From NCBI GenBank assembly GCA_020829485.1, contig JAIVFU010000004.1:98134-162133 (forward strand): a DNA stretch of 64,000 bases, given 5' to 3'. The stretch comes from Nostoc sp. CHAB 5834 (GTDB lineage Bacteria; Cyanobacteriota; Cyanobacteriia; Cyanobacteriales; Nostocaceae). Below the pieces are notes generated by a model. That model ran no database searches. It saw only the letters and a program-made list of their open reading frames with translations, and had not been told where the DNA came from. This document shows positions 9,526-17,670 of the stretch, in pieces (position 1 is the first letter of the stretch; each line of letters opens with the position of its first letter). The position numbers and the translations under genes are program-made.

Positions 9526-9577
9526 AATAATTAGTTGTCAGTTAACGGTGAACAGTTAACAGTCAACTAATATCCTT

Positions 9578-9964
9578 TCAATTTTTAACCGCCAGTTCAA
9601 TTAAATCTTCAATTTTCTTGATATTTGGATCGCCCGCTAAGTAACCAATACCGCGATGCAAATGTAAGCGGAATTGGGTGGCGAGGGTTTCTTTGTCGGT
9701 GGGATAACCGTCATTGTGACAGCGTTGCTTGAGGGCGAGGAGGAGTATATCAGACATTTCGCCACCAAAGACGCGCCAACTCATTTCGACGTTGCTATCC
9801 TGGGGGATTGGGACGGGGGAGGGTGTGGTTGATTCTGCGAGGGAACGACAAAACGCCCAACGGCATAGGATATTCCATTGGTCGATTTTGGTGCTGCGCT
9901 TAAGTTTGGTAAGTTGGTCTTTGGCTGTTTGAGAGAGTTTAATTCTTTCGATTGGTGATTCCAT
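9578..9964 (-). CDS. dndE: DNA sulfur modification protein DndE
   Basis: The 128-residue protein starts IERIKLSQTAKDQLTKLKRST and continues WNILCRWAFCRSLAE, a pattern typical of DndE, a small helical protein that binds nicked or modified DNA in the DndCDE complex. The C-terminal FRLHLHRGIGYLAGDPNIKKIEDLIELA region is also characteristic. It is about 15 residues longer than enteric DndE. It lies between the toxin-antitoxin remnant and the methyltransferase-like gene on the dnd strand. Confidence 0.9.
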   Translation of the reverse strand: MESPIERIKLSQTAKDQLTKLKRSTKIDQWNILCRWAFCRSLAESTTPSPVPIPQDSNVEMSWRVFGGEMSDILLLALKQRCHNDGYPTDKETLATQFRLHLHRGIGYLAGDPNIKKIEDLIELAVKN

Positions 9965-9994
9965 AATCTTCCTAAAAATTGAGGTAGTTTTCGC

Positions 9995-10141
9995 TCATAA
10001 ACCCAAACAGTAGCGAACCGCAGTTTCAACTTCAAGCATCTTGGAGTCAGAAATCTTGCCAGATGGATCAGCAGGAAAACGATTTGGATCTAAAGAACGA
10101 ATTTGAAAACATAAGAACACTGTTTCTATAAGCAATCCACT
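9995..10141 (-). pseudogene. C-terminal remnant of a MazF/PemK-type toxin
   Basis: The frame ending at 9995 reads LCFQIRSLDPNRFPADPSG and then EVETAVRYCLGL before the stop, which is the usual C-terminus of MazF/PemK endoribonuclease toxins. The N-terminal two thirds of a normal toxin are absent: homology stops near 10141 and the antitoxin stop lies at 10166, only about 25 bases away. The deletion must have removed the catalytic N-terminal strands, so the toxin is inactive. It is too short to be listed as a normal gene. Confidence 0.75.
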
Positions 10142-10165
10142 GTCAGCACAATTTGCAATTCACAA

Positions 10166-10423
10166 TTAATGCAGCTTTTCTAAACCATCCATTTCCGTTA
10201 CACTAAATTCATGATTTATCGAGGCAATTTCTGCCTGTATATCAAAATCACTAGCCATTGCAGCTAGTTGTTCCTTCATATATTTCACATCAGTGAATTT
10301 ATCTGATATTTGCTTTCTTTCTTGCACTTGTATTGCAATACGTTCTAAGAGCCATTCTAGTTCTTCTAATGACAAAGCACGTAGGTCGCGCTCTATTTTT
10401 AGTAAATGTTGTGAGTTTATCAT
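10166..10423 (-). CDS. Orphan antitoxin-like protein of the MazEF-type remnant
   Basis: An 85-residue helical protein, MINSQHLLKIERDLRALSLEELEWLLERI at its N-terminus, resembling the antitoxin-like genes that precede mazF-type toxins in cyanobacteria. The next gene in the same direction is the truncated MazF remnant. With the toxin gone the antitoxin may be a relic, or may still neutralise a related toxin elsewhere. Antitoxin identity is inferred mostly from the neighbour. Confidence 0.55.
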   Translation of the reverse strand: MINSQHLLKIERDLRALSLEELEWLLERIAIQVQERKQISDKFTDVKYMKEQLAAMASDFDIQAEIASINHEFSVTEMDGLEKLH

Positions 10424-10459
10424 TGCTTATCTACTTTGCAAAGGTCGTTGTTATATCTA

Positions 10460-10552
10460 CAGGACTTACGCAATAACTCTCTGAAACTCTTATTTCTTTG
10501 TGTCCTTTGTGTCCTTTGCGGTTCGTTTTTTCATTATTTTGCGTAAGTCCTG
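10460..10552. repeat. MITE-like element, CAGGACTTACGCAA family, copy 1
   Basis: A 93-base element with perfect terminal inverted repeats CAGGACTTACGCAA / TTGCGTAAGTCCTG. The interior holds CTTTGTGTCCTTTGCGGTTCG. A second copy in the opposite orientation, about 85-90 percent identical by eye, lies at 38471-38561. It carries no gene and would need a transposase in trans. It sits between dndD and the antitoxin gene. Confidence 0.85.
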
Positions 10553-10589
10553 ATATAATATTGTAAATATCTTTTTTAAACGGTATATA

Positions 10590-12578
10590 CTACCAAAAAT
10601 ATTTATTTTCTATCACTGTTGTTTGGCGCGTTGAGGAGTCGTATTTGAGCAAATATTCGCGGGCGATCGCTTCGTTTTCTCGCAGTGTTTCTACTTCTTT
10701 TTTACCAATCTCAGTATCCGTAGATAACAAAATTACTTGATGGCTGGCGGATGGAAAGTAACGTTCAACTAAGTTACTGCGGTGAGAGGAGTCTAGTCTA
10801 CCTAGTGGCGTATCGATTGCTACTGGTAGGCGATGTCCAGAGACTTTCGCTAAACCCCAGAGGAATGCGATCGCTAGTAGTTGTTTTTCGCCAGCCGATA
10901 AACGATGTTTAGGGACTGGTTTACCATTGAAATCATACAAGGAAAGCCCGAAAGTATTGGTATCAATGACGATACGATGCACTAAATCTGATTTGTGCAG
11001 CAGATAAAGGAAGCAATTTTTAACTTCTTCCTCTAATTTATTCAGCTTTCTCAAGGTTAATTTTTCCCGAAAAATCTTGAGTGTTTCTTGAACTTTAGCC
11101 GCAGAGGTAATAATATGTTCATTATTTTTATGTTTAATATTTTCTACAGTGTATTCACTTAATTCTTTTTTAGACTTGGCAATAATAGTTTCTAATTCAG
11201 CTAAACGGCGGCGAATTGTCTCGTAATTTGCTTTAGTTTCAACAACTTGATTTTGTGCCGCTTCTAATGCCTGACGCAGCTTTGTATAATCTTCTGGTGC
11301 TGCTGCTGTTTGCACTTGTCTTTCCAGAGTCAGGATTTCTTCTTCTTTATTTTTAATCAGAGCTAATTTTTCTTTTGCAGAAAGTTGAGAATTTTGCAAG
11401 TGATAGATGAGATTATCTAGCTGACTTAACGTTTCATCATCAGCTAATAACCAAGGTGTTCCAAATGGAAGAGTCTTTGCATATAGATTATCTACATCTT
11501 CCACTAGAAATGATTGAATTTTTTCAACTTGTGTTAAAGAAATTTCTACCTGAGTTAGCCAACTGAGTAAACGCTGATCTCTCTCAATTAACAAATCTTT
11601 GGAAATTTGGATTTGTCGATGGCGAAATTCTTGTTCTCCCTGTGTTTGCACTTGAGTAAGTAAATTGGGAATTAATGCTAGGGGTAAAACATCAGCAGCT
11701 AATTCAGACATTAACTGACGCACTTCTTCAACTTCCGCAGTTTTCGCTTTCTGTTGTAGTTCTAGTTGATTGCGTTCTGCCGCAATTTTCCCACCCTCAG
11801 AAATAAATTTATCAAAAGCTTCTTGCTGCTTTACTTCCAATGCTTCTAGCTGATTTTTGATATCTTCTAAATTCTGTTCAGTTTCTTGATAATCTTCTTG
11901 CTGTTGCGTCAATCTTTTTTCAATTTCTTCTAGATTCGCTAAATCTTTAGTATCAGCAAATTCTTTGCGTTTACGGTTGACTAAAATATCTAAATCAACT
12001 GCTAAACGATCTGCTAACTCTAGCCCAAAAAGTCCACGAATAGCTTCAACAACAATCGGTGGTGGTATTTCCTGTTCTGCAAGTTCTTTAACCTGTTCAC
12101 CATCAAAAAGAAATAAATTAGAAATTCCTAAAGGTAGCAGATTTTCTATATACTCATCCCAGATATTAACTAAAGCATCAGGCCAGGTATCACTGTCACC
12201 TAAAATACCTAATGTATCTTTACCGTCTTTAGGATTTTTTGTCCAACTACGCACGACACGGTATTTTATTGGTTTATCGTTTTCAATATGTTCAAAAAGT
12301 AATTCAATACGAGTGTCTGCAACTGGATCTATTTTGTTGTTAACACATTGATTGAGAAAATCGTTATAACTTAAATTACCACGGGTAGAACATTGGGCGC
12401 GGGGGCCATAAAGGGCGAGACGAATGGCATCCATAAGGGTAGTTTTTCCGCCGCCATTCATACCACCTAATAAGATAATTGGACGCGAGTTTTCCTCATC
12501 AGTTTTTGGATTAAGATTGATTACCTGTTTACCAGTGTAAGGGCCAAAGTTTTGTAGAACGAGTTCAAGAAATATCAT
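10590..12578 (-). CDS. dndD: DNA sulfur modification protein DndD (SMC-like ATPase)
   Basis: A 662-residue ATPase of the SMC/Rad50 type. Walker A is at about residues 38-47 (GGMNGGGKTT), a long coiled-coil region covers about residues 200-520, and the ABC signature LSAGEKQLLAIAFLWGLA with Walker B VAIDTPLGRLD lies near residues 560-600. The start MIFLELVLQNFGPYTGKQ and the LFDGEQVKELAEQE segment are typical of DndD. With DndC and DndE it forms the complex that installs phosphorothioate in DNA. It is separated from dndC by a Uma2 gene, an unusual insertion in the operon, and from dndE by a toxin-antitoxin remnant and a MITE. Confidence 0.95.
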   Translation of the reverse strand: MIFLELVLQNFGPYTGKQVINLNPKTDEENSRPIILLGGMNGGGKTTLMDAIRLALYGPRAQCSTRGNLSYNDFLNQCVNNKIDPVADTRIELLFEHIENDKPIKYRVVRSWTKNPKDGKDTLGILGDSDTWPDALVNIWDEYIENLLPLGISNLFLFDGEQVKELAEQEIPPPIVVEAIRGLFGLELADRLAVDLDILVNRKRKEFADTKDLANLEEIEKRLTQQQEDYQETEQNLEDIKNQLEALEVKQQEAFDKFISEGGKIAAERNQLELQQKAKTAEVEEVRQLMSELAADVLPLALIPNLLTQVQTQGEQEFRHRQIQISKDLLIERDQRLLSWLTQVEISLTQVEKIQSFLVEDVDNLYAKTLPFGTPWLLADDETLSQLDNLIYHLQNSQLSAKEKLALIKNKEEEILTLERQVQTAAAPEDYTKLRQALEAAQNQVVETKANYETIRRRLAELETIIAKSKKELSEYTVENIKHKNNEHIITSAAKVQETLKIFREKLTLRKLNKLEEEVKNCFLYLLHKSDLVHRIVIDTNTFGLSLYDFNGKPVPKHRLSAGEKQLLAIAFLWGLAKVSGHRLPVAIDTPLGRLDSSHRSNLVERYFPSASHQVILLSTDTEIGKKEVETLRENEAIAREYLLKYDSSTRQTTVIENKYFW

Positions 12579-12741
12579 TAGTTTTTAAGATTAACATGAG
12601 TTCGACAGCGATCGCAGAAGTAGAAAGTTTGTGATGAAAGGAATCAGATAAAATTAATTAGATGATTTTGTCTGACTACTTATAACTACGCATTGAGAAA
12701 AAATATTTTCTATAAAATATAAATAATCCCATCACTAACTG

Positions 12742-13449
12742 TTAATAAATGCGATCGCATCTGTCTCGGTGTTGGTAAGCGTGGCTAGATTTGCACACTC
12801 CAGCTTGAAAAATCTGTTCGGCGGTTAAATTCAATTCTGGGAAAGTAGGAGAGACAATATGGGTATCGCCTCTAAATTGAGTAACTTGGTACTCACCATC
12901 GATTAATAGATAAATGGATATAGTAGGCAGTTTAGGATTGCCAATAAACTTCCTAGCACCTATAGCCGCATAATCTATAATCCAATATTCAGGAATACCT
13001 ATAGCTTCATAATCAGCTAATTTTTTGTAGTAATCATCCCGCCAATTAGTGAGGCAGTGCGTTGCGGGGGTTCCCCCCGTTGTAGCAACTGCCGTACTAA
13101 CAACTTCAATAACTAAGGGAATAGATGTAGCTTGAGATACAGTTGATTCTTTTTTCCATAAAGTCTCATTCACTAAATTTGGTCGATTGATTATTAAGAT
13201 GTCTGGTGAATAAGCTGATTCACCTTCAAATGGTTTGACTAATACAGTTTTTGGAATGAAGTAGGGAAGTTTTTGTCGCCCAATTTCGATAGATATATTT
13301 AGCGCCAAAAAACCAACAACATCCTCATGATCTCCCACTGGTTGTGCCATTTCAACAATCACGCCATCATGTAATTCGTATCTCCCACCCTCAGGCCGCC
13401 AAGCTGCAAAATCTTCAAAAGTTACTAATTTGTGTGTGGCTTGAATCAT
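12742..13449 (-). CDS. Uma2 family endonuclease-like protein with a 45-base palindromic insertion
   Basis: A 235-residue DUF820/Uma2 protein (restriction-endonuclease-like fold). Family motifs are FEDFAAWRPEGGRYELHDGVIVEM at the start, SPDILIINRPN, PLVIEVVS, and NWRDDYYKKLADYEAIGIPEYWIIDY. Between VVST and NWRDDY, normally contiguous, 15 extra residues are encoded by bases 13051-13095, a GC-rich palindromic repeat. The insertion falls beside the D-x-n-E-x-V core and may or may not inactivate it. Uma2 genes are very numerous in filamentous cyanobacteria and their role is unsettled. It lies between dndC and dndD on the same strand. Confidence 0.85.
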   Translation of the reverse strand: MIQATHKLVTFEDFAAWRPEGGRYELHDGVIVEMAQPVGDHEDVVGFLALNISIEIGRQKLPYFIPKTVLVKPFEGESAYSPDILIINRPNLVNETLWKKESTVSQATSIPLVIEVVSTAVATTGGTPATHCLTNWRDDYYKKLADYEAIGIPEYWIIDYAAIGARKFIGNPKLPTISIYLLIDGEYQVTQFRGDTHIVSPTFPELNLTAEQIFQAGVCKSSHAYQHRDRCDRIY

Positions 13450-13524
13450 ATAACCTCGCTTGTTTTAAGATAACCCAACTTTGTCAAGCGTTCTTTAAGT
13501 AGTTTGGTTGACTCCCGTCTTCTA

Positions 13525-15141
13525 TTATTCTGAGTTTTCCTTTTTAAATTTCATACTTGCCCAAGTTACCTGTTCATCACTTTCACCTTCATCTACTTCA
13601 TTAATTGCTGCAACATCACCCAAAGTCATCTGCTTGACTTTTGCAACATCACCTTGACTAACTGCTTCGCTTAATTCGCGTTTCAAACGAGCATTTTTAA
13701 TCGCATCTTCTGGAGAACGGGAACTCGTATTAAAACATTTTTCTAGGGTTTCGTATATCCCCACGCGACGAGTCTTTTTGCGATACTGGCGTTCTGTATC
13801 TAACAATTTCGCCATGAGTTCCAAGTGCATCGCGTCACCTTCACAGATTTCTTCTAATACTATCCATTCATCACGACCTAGTAGGCTATAGTCAGCACCA
13901 GGACGGGGGTCTTGAAATTCTTCGCCTGTCACTTCTTGATAAATCCGGGGTAAACTATCATCAAATTCGTGTTTGTCTTCTAGCCAAATGCGGCGGATTT
14001 CGCTCATTTCTTCTAGAGTAATTAGGGTGATGTCGCGCATATTTTCTGGCGCTGTCCGACGGGTTTTTGTTTGCGCTTCTAATAATCGTCTAAGCCAATG
14101 TTCCCGCCAATATTTGGTATAGGGGCCAGGTATTGGTTCAATGGAGATTTCCCCGTTTTTATTGCGTTCAAATAGTTGGACATCTCCCCAAATTCTTCTA
14201 AAATCTCTTTTGTCTCGGTCATCTTTAATATCTAGTTCGTTACGGATATCTAATAATGGCTGCATCCATTCTTTTTCTTCATCATTTTGGATCATCGCCT
14301 CCATTGATTTATCCTTATTCACTAGTGTGCAAACCCAGCAGCCAAATCGGGAATCACCACAGCTAGGAGTAGAAGTATCAACAACTAATGGACATTCATT
14401 ATCAGCTGTTGCACCCCGATACATAGCAAATAATTCTTTATTACTTTGTCCCCAAGGATTATCCCACTGATTCAGGTATATCCAGACATCGTTATTACTC
14501 CAATCTTCTATAGGGGTATAGATTAAGGAGTTGGGTAGGCTGGCATTAGGACTCAGGCGATCGCGTACTCTATCAAGTTGATGCTTTTTCATTGTGGCAG
14601 CACGTTTAGAGCTTTCTGCTTTGCGAGTACCCAATACAAGAATTGTTTCACCGTTAGCTCTAACTATTTCACGGATAAATTGATTAGCAGGATTAATTTT
14701 TAAGCGTGGTGTACACCAGCGAAATTGGTTACGAGGTGCTGGATATCCTTTACCAATAAGATTTACCCAAAATGTATCTTCAATTACTGGTTGTAGTAGA
14801 TGTGGATCAATTGGTATCCCCTGTTTTTTAGCAGCTACCTTGAGATTCTGCATGGATTTGCGAACCCAAGCAGACACTACAGGATTTTCTACTTGAGTAT
14901 CGGTTGTAATTACATATATAGTTTTAGTTCTTTTTTCTGGAGGAAGAGCAGCGATCGCATTCCATACAAGCTGCAATACTGTACTAGAATCTTTTCCCCA
15001 AGACACGCCTAAAACCCAAGGTATCTCATCTAAACAATACAATTCTTGAATTTCAGTGGTGAGAGCTTGGATAGAGTCCACTAACTCTGCTACAGTACGT
15101 GTTTGCTGGTTTTTATTTTCTGCTTGTTGTGCTGTAGTCAT
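13525..15141 (-). CDS. dndC: DNA sulfur modification protein DndC (PAPS reductase-like)
   Basis: A 538-residue DndC. The PP-loop for ATP is at residues 47-52 (SWGKDS) and DTQVENPVVSAW follows. The sulfurtransferase Fe-S cluster is supported by Cys143 (RWCTP) and the cluster Cys250, Cys261, Cys268 and Cys271 (CGDSRFGCWVC). The C-terminal 200 residues include the usual PGADYSLLGRDEWIVLEEICEG segment. DndC activates the DNA backbone and transfers sulfur supplied by DndA or IscS. It is the first gene of the leftward operon and is divergent from dndB, with a palindrome-containing gap of 172 bases. Confidence 0.96.
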   Translation of the reverse strand: MTTAQQAENKNQQTRTVAELVDSIQALTTEIQELYCLDEIPWVLGVSWGKDSSTVLQLVWNAIAALPPEKRTKTIYVITTDTQVENPVVSAWVRKSMQNLKVAAKKQGIPIDPHLLQPVIEDTFWVNLIGKGYPAPRNQFRWCTPRLKINPANQFIREIVRANGETILVLGTRKAESSKRAATMKKHQLDRVRDRLSPNASLPNSLIYTPIEDWSNNDVWIYLNQWDNPWGQSNKELFAMYRGATADNECPLVVDTSTPSCGDSRFGCWVCTLVNKDKSMEAMIQNDEEKEWMQPLLDIRNELDIKDDRDKRDFRRIWGDVQLFERNKNGEISIEPIPGPYTKYWREHWLRRLLEAQTKTRRTAPENMRDITLITLEEMSEIRRIWLEDKHEFDDSLPRIYQEVTGEEFQDPRPGADYSLLGRDEWIVLEEICEGDAMHLELMAKLLDTERQYRKKTRRVGIYETLEKCFNTSSRSPEDAIKNARLKRELSEAVSQGDVAKVKQMTLGDVAAINEVDEGESDEQVTWASMKFKKENSE

Positions 15142-15313
15142 TTCTCCTTCTCTCTGGAAACGCTGGCGTAATATTCGGGCGAATAGAATTCGCGGCTACA
15201 CAGACAAAACCCAGCGACCTGGGTTGAAGAAAAGTTTTTAAAAACTTTACTACTAATATCCAATTTTTTGGATAATTAAACGACATAATCTTATTCTGTT
15301 TTTAAAATTTAAC
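15142..15313. promoter_or_regulatory. dndC-dndB divergent promoter region with two palindromes
   Basis: The gap between divergent dndC and dndB contains two perfect 18-base dyads: AAAGTTTTTAAAAACTTT at 15231-15248 and TATCCAATTTTTTGGATA at 15257-15274, with centres 26 bases apart. DndB is known in enterobacteria as a repressor of its dnd operon, so these are candidate operators. They do not match the TACG-N10-CGTA site reported for Salmonella DndB. The left part (about 15165-15235) holds fragments of interspersed cyanobacterial repeats. Function is inferred. Confidence 0.45.
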
Positions 15314-16912
15314 ATGAAAGATAGTGCATCTGACCCAACGGCTGACATCGCTAGAGAGTACCTGGAACGGGAAAACAAGGAAAAACAGGTACTAGCTTTA
15401 CTCCTGGAGAAGTTTTTAGGAAAAAAAGACCAGATTCTCGTTCAAAAAACCGAGATGGGTGGTACTGAGGCTTATGTTAGCTCTGTTACCTTGGAATGGT
15501 TTGCAGGTCGGGTTCACTTCGCCTCTAGCTTACCTCTGTTTCAAAAAAAGTATAATCCTGAAACTGATAATGTCGAGATTGACGCGGATAGTATTGATGA
15601 AATTCAGCAGCGTCCCCTTGATTGGTCACGTCAAGCGCCGCTAGTGCAGTATTTGGCGGCTCGACACAACCACAAGTTTCCGCCAGTGCTGGTAGTAATT
15701 AATCAACCGTGGGTGGATAATCCCAAAGCTGCTGAGTGGGATAGCGAAGGACGCGCCACAAAGTCTACTACTGATTTTATACCCTTAGATAAAGACGCTA
15801 AAGTAGGTCTACTAAATATTTCTGAGGATGATGTAACTATTTATGCCTTAGATGGTCAACATCGATTAATGGGGGTTCAGGGGTTGATGGAGTTAATTAA
15901 AACTCGTAAACTCCAGCGATATAAAAAAGATAAAGGTGCTGATGACAGTTTTATTACAGTAAATGATTTGATAGAAAAGTATCAAGTAGACATTGCTTAC
16001 TTGCAAAATTTACCCAAGGAAAAAATTGGTATTGAGTTCATCTGTGCGGTAGCGGCTGGGGAAACTCGCACCCAGGCGAGGCGGAGGGTAAGATCGATTT
16101 TTGTTCATGTCAACCTGATGGCTGCACCCTTGACTAAAGGGCAACTAACACAGTTGAATGAAGATGATGGTTTTGCGATCGTTGCTAGAAAAATTGCAGT
16201 TACACATCCACTATTAGAACAACGACAAGAGCGCAATCCTCGTGTTAATTGGAATAGTGCAACAGTCGCTTCCAATTCTACAGTTTTGACGACTTTGCAA
16301 GCTCTGCAAGATATGTCTGAGCGATATTTGGCTCAAAAGTTCCCTCACTGGAAACCTTTGGAGAAAGGTCTAATTCCCATGCGTCCAGAGGATGAAGAAC
16401 TTGAGCAGGGAATTGAGGAATTTAAAAAGCTATTTGATTCTTTGGCTAGTCTTTCTAGTTATAAGATTTTAGAACACGAGGATACACCTGCTTTACGGCG
16501 CTTCAGCTTTGAGAAAGATGGAGGTGAAGGAAATATGCTTTTCCGTCCAGTTGCTCAAGTTGCATTAGCGCAAGCTTTGGGAATTTTAGTTTTTAAAAAA
16601 GGTTTTTCCCTAGTAGATATTTTTAAAAAACTGCGGAAGTTTGACCAGCAAGGTGGTTTTAGTGGTATGGAATATCCCCAATCTCTTTGGTATGGGATTT
16701 TATATGACCCAAATAAAAAGCGGGTGCAGGTTGCTGGACGAGATTTGGCGGCGAAGTTATTAATTTACATCCTGGGTGGAATTCAGGAACAGATGGAACG
16801 TGCTGAACTTCGCAAGGCTTTGGCAGATGCTAGGACTGTTGAAAATAAAACTATAGGTTTTGATGGCGAGTTTGTTGAACCAAAAGCAGTAGGACTTCCA
16901 TCTGTTTTGTAG
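15314..16912 (+). CDS. dndB: DndB, DGQHR-domain regulator of phosphorothioation
   Basis: A 532-residue protein with the defining DGQHR motif at residues 180-184 (YALDGQHRLMG), preceded by an NQPWVDNPKA segment and followed by FVHVNLMAAPLTKGQLTQLNEDD, all characteristic of DndB. In enteric bacteria DndB is a transcriptional repressor of dndBCDE; the fold is ParB/nuclease-related. ATG at 15314. It is the first gene of the rightward three-gene group, 74 bases before the GIY-YIG gene. Confidence 0.92.
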   Translation: MKDSASDPTADIAREYLERENKEKQVLALLLEKFLGKKDQILVQKTEMGGTEAYVSSVTLEWFAGRVHFASSLPLFQKKYNPETDNVEIDADSIDEIQQRPLDWSRQAPLVQYLAARHNHKFPPVLVVINQPWVDNPKAAEWDSEGRATKSTTDFIPLDKDAKVGLLNISEDDVTIYALDGQHRLMGVQGLMELIKTRKLQRYKKDKGADDSFITVNDLIEKYQVDIAYLQNLPKEKIGIEFICAVAAGETRTQARRRVRSIFVHVNLMAAPLTKGQLTQLNEDDGFAIVARKIAVTHPLLEQRQERNPRVNWNSATVASNSTVLTTLQALQDMSERYLAQKFPHWKPLEKGLIPMRPEDEELEQGIEEFKKLFDSLASLSSYKILEHEDTPALRRFSFEKDGGEGNMLFRPVAQVALAQALGILVFKKGFSLVDIFKKLRKFDQQGGFSGMEYPQSLWYGILYDPNKKRVQVAGRDLAAKLLIYILGGIQEQMERAELRKALADARTVENKTIGFDGEFVEPKAVGLPSVL

Positions 16913-16986
16913 TTGCTAATGATTACTCGCCTTTAAAGAAATTATTATGCTACCCTGATACGTATTGTATAAAGGGAGTCTATTTT

Positions 16987-17664
16987 GTGGCATGGCTATA
17001 TGGCAGTGATGCTGTGCAACAGCTAAGTGAAAACGTCGTATTGTACGATTTGGCACAGATGCGTGGAAATAGTGCTGTTTTAAGCCGCATCCCCGATAAT
17101 ATCGGTGGTGTCTACGCTTGGTATCGTCGCTTCGAGATTGATGCTAATGCCATTAACGATCCTCAAGTCTTCGCTAACTATATTTTGGAGGAACTTTGTA
17201 AGGAGCATTCGGCTCCGAGAGAAACAAAACTGCCTCCAGCACACAAAATAAAACTCCAAGCAGAGACTTCATTTTCTAAAGAGCTTTTGCTGAAAGAGTT
17301 AGCTGCTGATTCCTCCTTTCGTCAACTGCTCTTTATGCTTTTGAATAATTCCCTCATATTTCAGCAGCCATTATATATAGGAAAGGCAACTAATTTATAC
17401 TCTAGAATTCGCAGTCATATTCGTGAAGGTAGCATTTTACGCGATCGTCTTGCAGATGCTGGACACAAAATTAATAGATGCAGGCTTCTAATTATTCATA
17501 CTTCATATAATACAAACACTGTTCCAGATAGTGTTGATGAAGATGACGAATTAGATAATCAAATTGAAGAAGACTATGAATTTTCTAAACTCGCTTCAGA
17601 CAAACTAGTTGAAGATATTTTATCTAGACTATTTCTTCCATCATTTACTCTTAGATACGGTTGA
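16987..17664 (+). CDS. GIY-YIG nuclease-like protein in the dnd island
   Basis: A 225-residue protein with all sequence marks of a GIY-YIG nuclease: GVY at residues 41-43 (GGVYAWYRR), YIG at 130-132 (LYIGKATNLYSRIRSHI) separated by a long insert, Arg140 in the expected place for the catalytic arginine, and Glu209 (LVEDILSRLFLP) for the metal-binding glutamate. The insert of about 85 residues between the two motifs is longer than in UvrC or I-TevI, where they are about ten residues apart. GTG start at 16987. It ends six bases before the next DGQHR gene, so the two are co-transcribed with dndB. A DNA-cutting effector or repair role is inferred from context. Confidence 0.75.
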   Translation: MAWLYGSDAVQQLSENVVLYDLAQMRGNSAVLSRIPDNIGGVYAWYRRFEIDANAINDPQVFANYILEELCKEHSAPRETKLPPAHKIKLQAETSFSKELLLKELAADSSFRQLLFMLLNNSLIFQQPLYIGKATNLYSRIRSHIREGSILRDRLADAGHKINRCRLLIIHTSYNTNTVPDSVDEDDELDNQIEEDYEFSKLASDKLVEDILSRLFLPSFTLRYG

Positions 17665-17670
17665 GATCAA

